A stretch of 64,000 bases of DNA from Paraburkholderia kururiensis JCM 10599 = LMG 19447. Its GTDB lineage: Bacteria > Pseudomonadota > Gammaproteobacteria > Burkholderiales > Burkholderiaceae. Below are positions 45,780-55,839 of this stretch, piece by piece (the first letter of the stretch is position 1; every line of letters begins with the position of its first letter). The stretch is taken from NCBI RefSeq assembly GCF_003986935.1, contig NZ_RJZE01000011.1, positions 1-64,000 of the forward strand. Direction: 5' to 3'. The notes beneath the pieces are model-generated. The model saw only the letters and a program-made list of their open reading frames with translations, ran no database searches and was not told the DNA's origin. The position numbers and the translations under genes were made by a program.

Positions 45780-47837
45780 CTACTGCCCTTTGCGCCCGCT
45801 TCCGCCCGCCTGCAGGCCAGCCGCAGACGTCAAAGGCTTCGCGCCCGCGTTGAGCTTTCTCCACAGCGTCGTCTTGCTGATGCCCAGCATCGCGCACACC
45901 TGTTCGCGATCTCCGTTGCAGGCGTCCAGTGCGGCGCGAATCTCGTCGGCTTCAACGCGCCGGCTGCGTTCGCGCAACGAGAGCGCAGCCGACTCCGGTG
46001 CGCTGCCCTCCGTATCGGCGACTGCAGCCTCCGCCGGCTCGTTGTCAAACAGCTCGGGGGCAATCGAGTGCAACACCTCATACGTCAGCGTTGCGCCCGG
46101 GTCCGTTGAATCGGCCAGTTCCACCGCTGCACGCTCGATCACGTTCTGCAACTCGCGCACATTGCCGGGCCACCTGTGGCGGCACAGCGGTTCAGCTGCC
46201 GGCGCGAGCATCGCCGCGGCATCCGTCAGGCTGGTCACGCGCGGCGCGAGCCGTGCTTCGCGGCGCGCCGCGGCCAGTAGCAGTTCTGCCGCGAGCGGCA
46301 TGATGTCCGCCGTGCGTTCGCGCAGCGGCGGCAGCGCGATGTTCAGGATGTTGAGACGGTAGTAGAGATCGGCGCGGAACTCGCCGGTCTCGATGGCATC
46401 CGTGAGCGCGCGGTGCGTCGCAGCCACGATGCGCACGTCCACGCGTGTCGGCTCCGTTGCGCCGAGGCGAATCACCTCGCGCTCCTGCAGCACGCGCAGC
46501 AGCCGGCTCTGCAGGGGCAACGGCATCTCGCCGATCTCGTCGAGAAACAGCGTGCCGCGATGCGCCGCTTCGATCAGGCCAGCTTTGCCGCCGCGCCGCG
46601 CGCCGGTAAACGCGCCCTCCTCGTAGCCGAACAGTTCGCTTTCGAGCAGCGCCTCGGGGAATGCTCCGCAGTTGATTGCGACGAACGGAAAGTCGCGGCG
46701 GCCGCTCGCGCGGTGCAGCCCCTGGGCCACCATTTCCTTGCCTGTGCCGCTCTCGCCGCGAATCAGGACGGTGGCGTCCGAGGCCGCGTAGCGCAGCGCA
46801 AGCTGTCGCGCGCGTTGCATCGCGGGCGATTCGCCGACCAGATCGTCCAGCCGGTAGCGCGCCACGAACTGCGGCGCGCGCTGACGCGAGCGCAGCGTGC
46901 GATCGAGCCGCTCCACGGCACGTGACTCCTGGAAGGTCAGCACGGTGCCGGTCGTCACGCCCTTGTCGACAATCGGTCCGCGATGCAGGACGTAGCTCGA
47001 GCCGCGCACCGTTTCCAGAGACTCGCCCTGCCCGTCGGGTCCGAACACGGTCATGTCGCGCACGGTCGCGGCCACGTCGGGCGCGAGGTCGGCGAACCGG
47101 CGCCCCGCACAGACATTCGGGTCGATGCCGAGCACATTAGCGAGGCGCTGGTTGATGGCCTCCACGCGGCCGGCGGCATCGAGTGCCACCACGCCGTCGC
47201 GCAGATGCTGGAGCACGTTGTCGAGCCGCTGCCGCCGCACGCCTTCGCGCCACGTGGCCTGGGCGACGTCGAGCGCGTTGTCGAATGCGGCCTGCACCGA
47301 GGCGCGCGAGTAGAGGAACACGGCAGCCAGCCCCGCGCGCGCCGCCAGATCCGTCACGAGCCCGGGGCCCACGATCGTGCCCACGCCGCGGTCGCGCAGG
47401 TCCAGCACGCAGGTCTCCGCGTCCTGGGCGGACTGGTACGACGCGAACACGACGTCGATGCCGTACGCGGCCACGAAACGGCGCACTTCGGGCGGCGTTT
47501 CGCCATATGTCACCAGCGCGACGGACGACGACGCATCGCGCCGCGCCCTTGCCAGCGCGTGCATCACATCGAAGCCGGTGGGCATGACGAGCACCACCGG
47601 TACATCGATGCGCGCCTTCAGATAGGTGCCGTTCGAACCGGCTGCCACCACCACGTCGGGCCGGTTCGCGCCGGCCGCGGCAATTTCGTTGGCAGCGTCT
47701 TCGTAACCGCGCGAGACGATGCGCAGGTCGGCGCGCTCGATGTATTCCGACGCGATGTCGCGGAACAGGTCACGCAGGCGGCTGATGCCGATGGCCCACA
47801 CGCGCGGTCGCGGGCCGGGTTCGGGAAGGCGATTCAT
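45780..47837 (-). CDS. prpR: Propionate catabolism sigma-54 activator PrpR
   Basis: A 685-residue enhancer-binding protein. The N-terminal PrpR sensor domain (about 8-185; [20 protein letters not shown]) binds 2-methylcitrate in characterised homologues. A PAS-like segment follows (about 200-310), then the AAA+ domain with Walker [10 protein letters not shown], the sigma-54 contact loop EGAFTGAR and [11 protein letters not shown]. It ends with a Fis-type HTH ([18 protein letters not shown]). The start at 47837 is chosen to fit the family N-terminus; an ATG at 47894 is possible. It is divergent from the prpBC-acnD-prpF operon it should activate. Confidence 0.93.
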   Translation of the reverse strand: MNRLPEPGPRPRVWAIGISRLRDLFRDIASEYIERADLRIVSRGYEDAANEIAAAGANRPDVVVAAGSNGTYLKARIDVPVVLVMPTGFDVMHALARARRDASSSVALVTYGETPPEVRRFVAAYGIDVVFASYQSAQDAETCVLDLRDRGVGTIVGPGLVTDLAARAGLAAVFLYSRASVQAAFDNALDVAQATWREGVRRQRLDNVLQHLRDGVVALDAAGRVEAINQRLANVLGIDPNVCAGRRFADLAPDVAATVRDMTVFGPDGQGESLETVRGSSYVLHRGPIVDKGVTTGTVLTFQESRAVERLDRTLRSRQRAPQFVARYRLDDLVGESPAMQRARQLALRYAASDATVLIRGESGTGKEMVAQGLHRASGRRDFPFVAINCGAFPEALLESELFGYEEGAFTGARRGGKAGLIEAAHRGTLFLDEIGEMPLPLQSRLLRVLQEREVIRLGATEPTRVDVRIVAATHRALTDAIETGEFRADLYYRLNILNIALPPLRERTADIMPLAAELLLAAARREARLAPRVTSLTDAAAMLAPAAEPLCRHRWPGNVRELQNVIERAAVELADSTDPGATLTYEVLHSIAPELFDNEPAEAAVADTEGSAPESAALSLRERSRRVEADEIRAALDACNGDREQVCAMLGISKTTLWRKLNAGAKPLTSAAGLQAGGSGRKGQ

Positions 47838-48157
47838 GAGGATAGGAACGTTGACGGCAAGGTGCTGCCGGGATGGCAGAGGATCCAGCCTCATTATGGA
47901 CTACGTGTTGCGTTTTTGAAATTCTATATTCCACATATGAAACCACGGCCTGTGCCGGCTCGCATGCCTCTTCGAGCAGTTTCCCACCGAATCAACAGGT
48001 TATCGCCCGGGATAGGGCTCGGCCCGCTATTGGCCCGGTCCTTGCAGTACTTGGGCAGCCGGAACCGGCTCGTACGGCTTGCTCTTCTGCGCCGAGGCCG
48101 GTTCCCTCCGCTCATTCCTCATTGCGCGCCGACGCGCCGCCCCCAAGGAGACGAACC
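47838..48157. promoter_or_regulatory. Divergent prpR/prpB control region
   Basis: 320 bases with no gene. It holds the AT-rich candidate PrpR site (47903-47945), the sigma-54 promoter (48030-48046) and a GC-rich leader. The ribosome binding site AAGGAGA at 48144-48150 belongs to prpB. Confidence 0.7.
48030..48046 (+). promoter_or_regulatory. Sigma-54 promoter of the prp operon
   Basis: TTGGCCCGGTCCTTGCA matches the -24/-12 consensus (TTGGCACGN4TTGCA) with GG and GC ten bases apart. It lies 112 bases upstream of prpB, so transcription would start near 48057. An AT-rich stretch at 47903-47945, about 100 bases further up, is the natural place for PrpR binding (TTTTTGAAAT and ATATGAAAC half-like motifs). 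Confidence 0.85.
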
Positions 48158-49048
48158 ATGAACAACGCATCCCTCGCCAGCGCGGGCGCCCGCTTCCGCG
48201 CGGTCGTCGCGACCGAGCAGCCGCTGCAGGTGGTCGGCGCGATCACCGCCTACGCCGCAAAAATGGCCGAAGCGGTAGGCTTCAAAGCCCTCTATCTCTC
48301 GGGCGGCGGCGTTGCGGCCAACTCGCTCGGCGTACCCGATCTGGGCATCAGCACGATGGACGACGTGCTCATCGACGCTCGCCGCATCACGGACGCCACA
48401 CCGCTGCCGCTCCTCGTCGACATCGACACGGGCTGGGGCGGCGCCTTCAACATCGCGCGCACCGTCCGCTCGTTCATCAAGGCCGGCGTAGCCGCCGTTC
48501 ACCTCGAAGATCAGGTCGGGCAGAAGCGCTGCGGCCACCGCCCGGGCAAGGAATGCGTGCCCAAGGAAGAGATGGTGGACCGCGTGAAAGCCGCCGTGGA
48601 CGCCCGCACCGACGACCAGTTCGTCATCATGGCCCGCACCGATGCAGCCGCCGCCGAAGGGCTGGATGCGGCCATTGAGCGCGCCGTTGCATACGTGGAA
48701 GCCGGCGCGGATATGATCTTTCCGGAAGCGATGAAAACGCTCGAGGACTACCGCCGCTTCAAGGCCGCCGTGAAGGTACCGATTCTCGCCAACCTCACGG
48801 AATTCGGCAGCACGCCCTTCTTCACCGTGGACGAACTGCGCGACGCGAACGTCGATATCGCGCTCTATTGTTGCGGCGCGTATCGCGCCATGAATGCAGC
48901 GGCGCTGAACTTCTACGAAACCGTGAAGCGCGACGGCACGCAAAAAGCCGCGGTGCCGACGATGCAGACGCGCGAGGATCTCTACCGCTATCTCGGCTAT
49001 CACGCGTACGAGCAGAAGCTCGACGCGCTGTTTGCCGGCAAAAAGTAA
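48158..49048 (+). CDS. prpB: 2-methylisocitrate lyase
   Basis: A 296-residue PEP-mutase/ICL-superfamily lyase that splits 2-methylisocitrate to pyruvate and succinate, the last step of the methylcitrate cycle. The metal-binding DIDTGWGG lies at 88-95 and the catalytic Cys in [10 protein letters not shown] is C125. AAGGAGA lies upstream of the start. It is the first gene of the operon, 28 bases before prpC. Confidence 0.95.
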   Translation: MNNASLASAGARFRAVVATEQPLQVVGAITAYAAKMAEAVGFKALYLSGGGVAANSLGVPDLGISTMDDVLIDARRITDATPLPLLVDIDTGWGGAFNIARTVRSFIKAGVAAVHLEDQVGQKRCGHRPGKECVPKEEMVDRVKAAVDARTDDQFVIMARTDAAAAEGLDAAIERAVAYVEAGADMIFPEAMKTLEDYRRFKAAVKVPILANLTEFGSTPFFTVDELRDANVDIALYCCGAYRAMNAAALNFYETVKRDGTQKAAVPTMQTREDLYRYLGYHAYEQKLDALFAGKK

Positions 49049-49076
49049 CCCCCATACAAAGACTGAGGACGACACC

Positions 49077-50243
49077 ATGAGCGAAGCAGACAACACCACC
49101 GCAACCGCCAGCGGCTTCAAGCCCAAGAAATCCGTCGCACTTTCGGGCGTGACCGCCGGCAATACCGCCCTGTGCACCGTGGGCCGCACCGGCAACGACC
49201 TGCACTACCGCGGCTACGACATCCTCGACATCGCCGGCGCCTGCGAATTCGAGGAAGTCGCCCACCTGCTCGTGCACGGCAAGCTGCCCAACGCCGCCGA
49301 GCTCGCCGCCTACAAGACCAAACTCAAGGCCCTGCGCGGCCTGCCCGCCAACCTGAAGGCCGCGCTCGAGTGGATTCCCGCCTCCGCGCATCCGATGGAC
49401 GTCATGCGCACCGGCGTCTCCGTGCTCGGCACCGTGCTGCCCGAGAAGGACGACCACAACGTGCCTGGCGCGCGCGACATCGCCGACCGCCTGATGGCCT
49501 CGCTCGGCTCCATGCTGCTGTACTGGTACCACTATTCGCACAACGGCCGGCGCATCGAGGTGGAAACCGACGACGACTCCATCGGCGGCCACTTCCTGCA
49601 CCTGCTGCACGGCACCGCGCCGCGCAAGTCGTGGGTCGACGCGATGCACGTGTCGCTCAACCTCTACGCCGAGCACGAGTTCAACGCCTCCACGTTCACG
49701 GGCCGCGTGATCGCGGGCACGGGCTCGGACCTGTACTCGGCCATCACGGGCGCCATCGGTGCGCTGCGCGGGCCGAAGCACGGCGGCGCCAACGAGGTCG
49801 CCTACGAGATCCAGTCGCGCTACCAGACGCCCGACGAGGCCGAGGCGGACATCCGCCAGCGCGTAGCGAACCGCGAAGTGGTGATCGGCTTCGGTCACCC
49901 GGTCTACACGATCTCGGACCCGCGCAACAAGGTCATCAAGGACGTCGCGAAAAAGCTCTCGAAGGAAGCCGGCGACATGAAGCTCTTTAACATCGCCGAG
50001 CGGCTCGAAAGCGTGATGTGGGACGCCAAGAAGATGTTCCCCAACCTCGACTGGTTCAGCGCGGTCTCGTATCACATGATGGGCGTGCCCACGGCCATGT
50101 TCACGCCGCTCTTCGTGATCTCGCGCACCTCGGGCTGGAGCGCGCACATCATCGAACAGCGCATCGACAACAAGATCATCCGCCCCAGCGCGAATTACAC
50201 GGGGCCGGAGAACCTCAAGTTCGTGCCCATCGAGAAACGCTGA
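49077..50243 (+). CDS. prpC: 2-methylcitrate synthase
   Basis: A 388-residue citrate-synthase-family enzyme condensing propionyl-CoA with oxaloacetate. The catalytic His residues lie in GPKHGGANE and GFGHPVY; the third catalytic acid is in the [14 protein letters not shown] region. Length and context distinguish it from the primary citrate synthase. GAGGACG precedes the ATG at 49077. Confidence 0.95.
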   Translation: MSEADNTTATASGFKPKKSVALSGVTAGNTALCTVGRTGNDLHYRGYDILDIAGACEFEEVAHLLVHGKLPNAAELAAYKTKLKALRGLPANLKAALEWIPASAHPMDVMRTGVSVLGTVLPEKDDHNVPGARDIADRLMASLGSMLLYWYHYSHNGRRIEVETDDDSIGGHFLHLLHGTAPRKSWVDAMHVSLNLYAEHEFNASTFTGRVIAGTGSDLYSAITGAIGALRGPKHGGANEVAYEIQSRYQTPDEAEADIRQRVANREVVIGFGHPVYTISDPRNKVIKDVAKKLSKEAGDMKLFNIAERLESVMWDAKKMFPNLDWFSAVSYHMMGVPTAMFTPLFVISRTSGWSAHIIEQRIDNKIIRPSANYTGPENLKFVPIEKR

Positions 50244-50405
50244 GACGCCTTGCGAGCGGCGGTGTAACGTACTCCGTTACCACGCCGCTCGCCTGTGCAT
50301 TGATTGTGCGACGAGGTGGGTTCCGCCGCACCTCGTCCGATCAGCCGATTGACCCGCCGCGCCCCTGCCCCCGATCATGACGACCATTTCCGCCCCCGCA
50401 ATGCC

Positions 50406-53003
50406 ATGAATACCGCTTATCGCAAACCCCTGCCCGGCACCCGGCTGGACTACTTCGATGCGCGCGCCGCCGTCGAGGCGATCCAGCCCGGCGCGTGGGA
50501 CACGCTGCCCTATACCTCGCGTGTGCTCGCCGAAAACCTCGTGCGCCGCTGCGACCCCGCCACGCTCACTGAATCGCTGAAACAGTTGATCGAGCGCCGC
50601 CGCGATCGCGACTTTCCGTGGTTCCCGGCGCGCGTGGTCTGTCACGACATTCTGGGTCAGACCGCACTCGTCGATCTGGCGGGCCTGCGCGATGCCATCG
50701 CCTCGCAGGGTGGCGACCCGGCTCAGGTGAACCCGGTCGTACCGGTGCAGCTGATCGTCGATCACTCGCTGGCCGTGGAATGCGCGGGCTTCGACCCTGA
50801 CGCGTTCGCGAAAAACCGCGCGATTGAAGATCGCCGCAACGAAGACCGCTTCGACTTCATCAACTGGACGAAACGGGCCTTCCGCAACGTCGACGTGATT
50901 CCGCCGGGCAACGGGATCATGCATCAGATCAATCTGGAGAAGATGTCGCCGGTGGTCCAGGTGAGCGACGGCGTGGCCTACCCCGACACCTGCGTCGGCA
51001 CCGACAGCCACACGCCGCACGTCGATGCGCTGGGCGTGATCGCCATCGGCGTGGGCGGGCTGGAGGCCGAGAACGTGATGCTGGGCCGCGCGTCGTGGAT
51101 GCGGCTGCCCGACATCGTCGGCGTCGAGCTGACAGGCCGTCGGCAACCCGGCATCACGGCCACCGACATCGTGCTCGCGCTCACCGAATTCCTGCGCAAG
51201 GAAAAGGTGGTTGGCGCGTATCTGGAGTTCCGCGGCGAAGGCGCCTCGACGCTCACGCTCGGCGACCGCGCGACCATCTCCAACATGGCGCCCGAATACG
51301 GCGCCACGGCGGCGATGTTCTTCATCGACAGCCAGACCCTCGACTATCTGCGCCTGACGGGCCGCGACGACGCCCAGGTGCAGCTCGTCGAGACCTACGC
51401 GAAAGCCGCGGGCCTGTGGGCCGATTCGCTTGCCCACGCGCAGTACGAGCGCGTGCTGAAGTTCGATCTTTCGAGCGTGGTGCGCAACATGGCGGGGCCG
51501 TCGAACCCGCACCGGCGCCTGCCCACGTCGGCGCTCGCCGAGCGCGGCATCGCGGGCAAATGGGAAAACGTGCCGGGCCAGATGCCCGATGGCGCCGTGA
51601 TCATCGCCGCGATCACCAGCTGCACGAACACCAGCAATCCGCGCAACGTGATTGCCGCTGCGCTGCTCGCGCGTAACGCGAACGCTCGCGGGCTCACGCG
51701 CAAGCCGTGGGTCAAGAGTTCGCTCGCGCCGGGATCGAAGGCGGTCGAGCTTTATCTGGAAGACGCCGGGCTCCTGCCGGACCTCGAAAAGCTCGGCTTC
51801 GGCATCGTGGCGTTCGCATGCACGACGTGCAACGGCATGTCGGGCGCGCTCGATCCCGTCATCCAGAAAGAGATCGTGGAGCGCGACCTGTACGCCACCG
51901 CGGTACTCTCCGGCAACCGCAACTTCGACGGCCGCATTCATCCGTACGCGAAGCAGGCGTTCCTCGCCTCGCCTCCGCTCGTGGTGGCCTACGCGATTGC
52001 GGGCACGATCCGCTTCGACATCGAGCGCGACGTGCTCGGCACCGGTCCGCAGGGCGAGCCGGTCTATCTCAAGGACATCTGGCCGTCCGACGAAGAGATC
52101 GATGCGATCGTCGCGCAGAGCGTGAAGCCCGAGCAGTTCCGCCGCGTCTACGAACCCATGTTCGCCGCCACCGCCGCAAGCGCCGAGCCGATCAGCCCGC
52201 TCTACGACTGGCGTCCGCAAAGCACGTACATCCGCCGGCCGCCTTACTGGGAAGGCGCGCTTGCCGGCGTGCGCACGCTGCAAGGGCTGCGGCCGCTCGC
52301 CGTGCTCGGCGACAACATCACGACAGACCACCTGTCGCCCTCGAACGCGATTCTCGCCAACAGCGCCGCGGGCGAATACCTCACGAAAATGGGCCTGCCC
52401 GAAGAGGACTTCAATTCGTACGCGACGCACCGCGGCGACCACCTCACAGCGCAGCGCGCGACGTTTGCGAACCCCACGCTCGTCAACGAAATGGCCGTGG
52501 TGGACGGCAGCGTGAAAAAGGGATCGCTCGCGCGCATCGAGCCGGAAGGCAAGGTCGTGCGGATGTGGGAAGCCATCGAGACCTACATGGAGCGCCGGCA
52601 GCCGCTCATCATCGTGGCGGGCGCGGACTACGGCCAGGGCTCGTCGCGCGACTGGGCTGCGAAAGGCGTGCGGCTGGCGGGCGTGGAAGCGATCGTGGCC
52701 GAGGGCTTCGAGCGTATTCACCGCACCAACCTGATCGGCATGGGCGTGCTGCCGCTCGAGTTCAAGGCCGGCGTGAACCGGCAAACGCTCGGCATCGACG
52801 GCACTGAAACGTTCGACGTGATCGGCGAGCGCAAGCCGCGCGCGGATCTCACGCTCGTCATTCATCGCCGCAATGGCGAGCGCGTCGAAGTGCCCGTCAC
52901 CTGCCGGCTCGATACGGCCGAGGAAGTGTCGATCTACGATGCGGGCGGCGTGCTGCAACGCTTTGCGCAGGACTTCCTCGCGCAGTCGAAAGCGGCGGTC
53001 TGA
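50406..53003 (+). CDS. acnD: 2-methylcitrate dehydratase (Fe/S), AcnD
   Basis: An 865-residue aconitase-family enzyme that dehydrates 2-methylcitrate, in place of PrpD. The three 4Fe-4S cysteines are in AITSCTNTSNPR and FACTTCNGMSG. The substrate and swivel-domain motifs GTDSHTPHVD, NITTDHLSPS and ADYGQGSSRDWAA are present. The position between prpC and prpF separates it from housekeeping aconitase A. The ATG at 50406 gives the family length; the preceding 160 bases are non-coding leader with no good ribosome binding site seen. Confidence 0.95.
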   Translation: MNTAYRKPLPGTRLDYFDARAAVEAIQPGAWDTLPYTSRVLAENLVRRCDPATLTESLKQLIERRRDRDFPWFPARVVCHDILGQTALVDLAGLRDAIASQGGDPAQVNPVVPVQLIVDHSLAVECAGFDPDAFAKNRAIEDRRNEDRFDFINWTKRAFRNVDVIPPGNGIMHQINLEKMSPVVQVSDGVAYPDTCVGTDSHTPHVDALGVIAIGVGGLEAENVMLGRASWMRLPDIVGVELTGRRQPGITATDIVLALTEFLRKEKVVGAYLEFRGEGASTLTLGDRATISNMAPEYGATAAMFFIDSQTLDYLRLTGRDDAQVQLVETYAKAAGLWADSLAHAQYERVLKFDLSSVVRNMAGPSNPHRRLPTSALAERGIAGKWENVPGQMPDGAVIIAAITSCTNTSNPRNVIAAALLARNANARGLTRKPWVKSSLAPGSKAVELYLEDAGLLPDLEKLGFGIVAFACTTCNGMSGALDPVIQKEIVERDLYATAVLSGNRNFDGRIHPYAKQAFLASPPLVVAYAIAGTIRFDIERDVLGTGPQGEPVYLKDIWPSDEEIDAIVAQSVKPEQFRRVYEPMFAATAASAEPISPLYDWRPQSTYIRRPPYWEGALAGVRTLQGLRPLAVLGDNITTDHLSPSNAILANSAAGEYLTKMGLPEEDFNSYATHRGDHLTAQRATFANPTLVNEMAVVDGSVKKGSLARIEPEGKVVRMWEAIETYMERRQPLIIVAGADYGQGSSRDWAAKGVRLAGVEAIVAEGFERIHRTNLIGMGVLPLEFKAGVNRQTLGIDGTETFDVIGERKPRADLTLVIHRRNGERVEVPVTCRLDTAEEVSIYDAGGVLQRFAQDFLAQSKAAV

Positions 53004-53034
53004 ACGAGACGGAAAAAAGGGAAACGACATCACC

Positions 53035-54231
53035 ATGGCTCATCTGCCCCAGATCCGCATTCCCGCCACGTACATGCGCGGCGGCACCAGCAAAGGCGTG
53101 TTCTTTCGCCTCGAAGACCTGCCCGAAGCCGCCCGCGTGCCGGGCGCGGCACGCGACGCGCTGCTGTTGCGCGTGATCGGCAGCCCCGACCCGTACGGCA
53201 AGCAGATCGACGGCATGGGCGGTGCGACGTCGAGCACCAGCAAAACCGTGATCGTGGCGAAGAGCAGTCGGCCCGATCACGACGTGGATTACCTGTTCGG
53301 CCAGGTTGCCATCGACCGCGCGTTCGTCGACTGGAGCGGCAACTGCGGCAATCTTTCGGCCGCCGTGGGTCCGTTCGCGATTGCGAACGGACTCATCGAT
53401 TCGAGCCGCATTCCGCATGACGGCGTGGCGGTCGTGCGCATCTGGCAAGCCAACATCGGCAAGACCATCGTCGCGCACGTGCCCATGACGGCAGGCGCCG
53501 TGCAGGAGACCGGCGACTTCGAACTGGACGGCGTGACGTTCCCCGCGGCCGAGGTCCAGCTCGAATTCATGGACCCGGCTGCCGAGGAAGAAGGCGCCGG
53601 CGGCGCGATGTTCCCCACCGGCCACCTCGTGGACGACCTCGAGGTGCCGGGCGTCGGCACGCTCAAGGCGACCATGATCAATGCCGGCATTCCGACCATC
53701 TTCGTCAATGCCGAGGCGATCGGCTACACGGGCACCGAGTTGCAGGACGCCATCAACGGCGACCCGAAGGCCCTCGCAATGTTCGAGACGATCCGCGCGC
53801 ACGGCGCGCTGCGCATGGGTCTCATCAAGCAACTGGACGAGATCGCCACGCGTCAGCACACGCCGAAAGTGGCGTTCGTGGCGAAGCCGGCGGACTACGT
53901 GGCGTCGAGCGGCAAACGCGTCGCGGCAGGCGACGTCGATCTGCTGGTGCGGGCGCTCTCAATGGGCAAACTGCACCACGCGATGATGGGTACGGCTGCC
54001 GTGGCTATCGGCACGGCAGCTGCGATTCCTGGCACGCTCGTGAATCTGGCGGCGGGCGGCGGCCCGCGCGAGGCGGTGCGCTTCGGTCACCCGTCCGGCA
54101 CCTTGCGCGTTGGAGCGGAAGCGACGCAGATCGACGGCGAGTGGAAAGTCACCAAGGCGGTGATGAGCCGCAGCGCCCGCGTGCTGATGGAGGGTTGGGT
54201 GCGGGTGCCGGGGCCAGACGCTACGGTGTAG
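53035..54231 (+). CDS. prpF: 2-methylaconitate isomerase PrpF
   Basis: A 398-residue PrpF of the diaminopimelate-epimerase fold. It isomerises the AcnD product (trans-2-methylaconitate) to the cis form. Conserved start PATYMRGGTSKGVFF, DGMGGATSSTSKT, WSGNCGNLSAAVGPFA, TMINAGIPTIFV and the end GHPSGTLRVGAE are present. It lies 31 bases after acnD. Together with acnD it marks the PrpD-independent variant of the cycle. Confidence 0.95.
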   Translation: MAHLPQIRIPATYMRGGTSKGVFFRLEDLPEAARVPGAARDALLLRVIGSPDPYGKQIDGMGGATSSTSKTVIVAKSSRPDHDVDYLFGQVAIDRAFVDWSGNCGNLSAAVGPFAIANGLIDSSRIPHDGVAVVRIWQANIGKTIVAHVPMTAGAVQETGDFELDGVTFPAAEVQLEFMDPAAEEEGAGGAMFPTGHLVDDLEVPGVGTLKATMINAGIPTIFVNAEAIGYTGTELQDAINGDPKALAMFETIRAHGALRMGLIKQLDEIATRQHTPKVAFVAKPADYVASSGKRVAAGDVDLLVRALSMGKLHHAMMGTAAVAIGTAAAIPGTLVNLAAGGGPREAVRFGHPSGTLRVGAEATQIDGEWKVTKAVMSRSARVLMEGWVRVPGPDATV

Positions 54232-54254
54232 GGCGCAGTTTTCACGCAGCGCAC

Positions 54255-54274
54255 GGCGAGCTTTCGGGCTCGCC
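54255..54274 (+). terminator. Hairpin after prpF
   Basis: GGCGAGC, six-base loop, GCTCGCC, 23 bases after the prpF stop. No T run follows, so it is at best a weak terminator or a 3'-end stabiliser of the operon mRNA. Confidence 0.4.
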
Positions 54275-54517
54275 CTGGTTCGGATTGCCGGGCATCGCGT
54301 GCGCGCTGCACTGGGCGCTTTTCGCGTTCGACGTGCGACAAAATTTCCACTGCGAGTGGGACGCTAATACGGCCGGCGGAATCGATACGAAACCAACGCG
54401 CGAATGCTCTATTTTCCGCGTAACCGCTGAACGCTCACTCCATTTGGAGCTGCAAGCGGTCGCTTGGGCGACGCACTTCGTTGCACAACTCCAGAGGCAA
54501 CTATGTCAGGGGACCAT

Positions 54518-55339
54518 TCACCCGTTCTGACTACGCAAATACGCCATCGGGTCCACCGGCTTGCCATCTCGACGCACTTCGAACAGCACGGCGGCGCGTG
54601 AGCGGTTGTCGGCCCCCATCTCGGCGATCTGCTGGCCCTGGCGCACGATGTCGCCCGTCTTCACGAGCAGCCGGCGGCTATGGGAGTAAGCCGTCAGAAA
54701 GTCCTTGTTGTGCTGGACGATGATGAGACTGCCGTATTCGTTGAGACCGGTGCCCGCGAACATCACCTTGCCGTCGGCGGCAGCACGCACGGGATCGCCT
54801 TCCTTGCCGCCGATCTCGATGCCCCGGTTCTCGCCGGGCTGGAACGACTCCACCACCTGCCCCTGTGCAGGCCACGCGAGCGACACGGCCGAGGCGTGAC
54901 GCGAAATCGCTGAAGCAACACCGTGCGTATCCACGCCGCCCTTCGCCTGAACCGGTACGGTCCGGCGCGACACGATACGCAGCGTCTGGCCAGGCTTGAT
55001 GCGGCTGGACGGCTTCAGCCGGTTCCACGCTGCGAGGTCTTTCACGGGACATCCATGGCTCTGCGCAACACGCTGCAAGGTGTCACCGCGACGCACCTTG
55101 TAGAAAACCGTCTTCGTCACAACGGTTGTCGCGCCTGCACCGGCCGCCCCCTGGCCTGCGTCCGCGGCAGCATCCGACGTCGTCGCACCGGGTGTTGCAC
55201 CCGTGCCCGACGCCACCGGATCCGGCACCACGGTGGGCTGCTCGGGATTCGCCGCGCACCCGGCCAGCACGACCGCTACCCATACGCCGGCCAGGCCCGC
55301 TCTCGTCCGGTAGAAACTGTTGAAACGACTTCTCGCCAT
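54518..55339 (-). CDS. NlpD-like lipoprotein, LysM plus degenerate M23
   Basis: A 273-residue lipoprotein (lipobox VLAGC, C28). An Ala/Thr-rich linker leads to a LysM domain (about 79-124; YKVRRGDTLQRVAQSHG) and a C-terminal LytM/M23 domain (about 155-270; GKEGDPVRAAADGKVMFAGT, FEVRRDGKPVDPMAYL). The zinc ligands of active M23 enzymes are not there: the first H-x3-D motif is replaced by NRGIEIGG, and the HxH motif by FEVRR. As in NlpD/EnvC, it would activate cell-wall amidases at the septum rather than cut itself. CAGGAG lies upstream of the start. Confidence 0.88.
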   Translation of the reverse strand: MARSRFNSFYRTRAGLAGVWVAVVLAGCAANPEQPTVVPDPVASGTGATPGATTSDAAADAGQGAAGAGATTVVTKTVFYKVRRGDTLQRVAQSHGCPVKDLAAWNRLKPSSRIKPGQTLRIVSRRTVPVQAKGGVDTHGVASAISRHASAVSLAWPAQGQVVESFQPGENRGIEIGGKEGDPVRAAADGKVMFAGTGLNEYGSLIIVQHNKDFLTAYSHSRRLLVKTGDIVRQGQQIAEMGADNRSRAAVLFEVRRDGKPVDPMAYLRSQNG

Positions 55340-55839
55340 CTCTCGCTTGACTCCTGCTCGAAATGTCCGCAGTTGCCACGCCTTCTGGACGCGGCGCCCG
55401 CACCCGCTGTCTCGCTATGCAAGAAATGCGGCGCTTCTGCTGTCAAAATTGCACAAAATGGCCTGATATGACCCCAAAGTTACGCAACATTGTAAAATGC
55501 ACATGACAGTCGACGGGGCGTTTCAAACACTCTGATACAAATGTTTATCGACCCTGATCAAGCTGAATGCGCTTTCTGAGCGGCTCGGCATCGTCGGAAA
55601 AGGCGCGCCCTATAACGCGATATAACGCGACATAACGGCAAAGGGTGGCGCAACTTGAGGCTGGAGCGTCGTTCGGGAGAGGCGTTTCAAACGACATATG
55701 CCGACGGCGGAATTGCTTCCCGCGCGGGAAACGAAAAACCCGCTGCCGCACGGCCTGCAAGGCAAGCCGGCAAACAACGGGCCAGGTACGAACAGGGGCG
55801 CGGCGCGCCTACCGCGCGCCGGAACAGCACCCTTTGGAT
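55340..55839. other. Intergenic region, porin 3' side
   Basis: About 500 bases between two minus-strand genes, the porin and the NlpD-like gene. It contains an AT-rich segment at 55440-55560 (likely promoter of the NlpD-like gene), a 10-bp tandem repeat at 55611-55640, and a TTCCCGCGCGGGAA palindrome at about 55719-55732. No convincing gene or T-tailed terminator was found. Confidence 0.45.
55611..55640. repeat. 10-bp tandem repeat (TATAACGCGA)
   Basis: Two perfect copies of TATAACGCGA at 55611-55630 and a third degenerate copy (CATAACGGCA) at 55631-55640, in the spacer downstream of the porin gene. Confidence 0.9.

Noticed and set aside
50277-53036. 919-codon minus-strand frame across acnD
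   Set aside because: Antisense shadow of a strongly conserved aconitase-family gene in high-G+C DNA; no recognisable domain.
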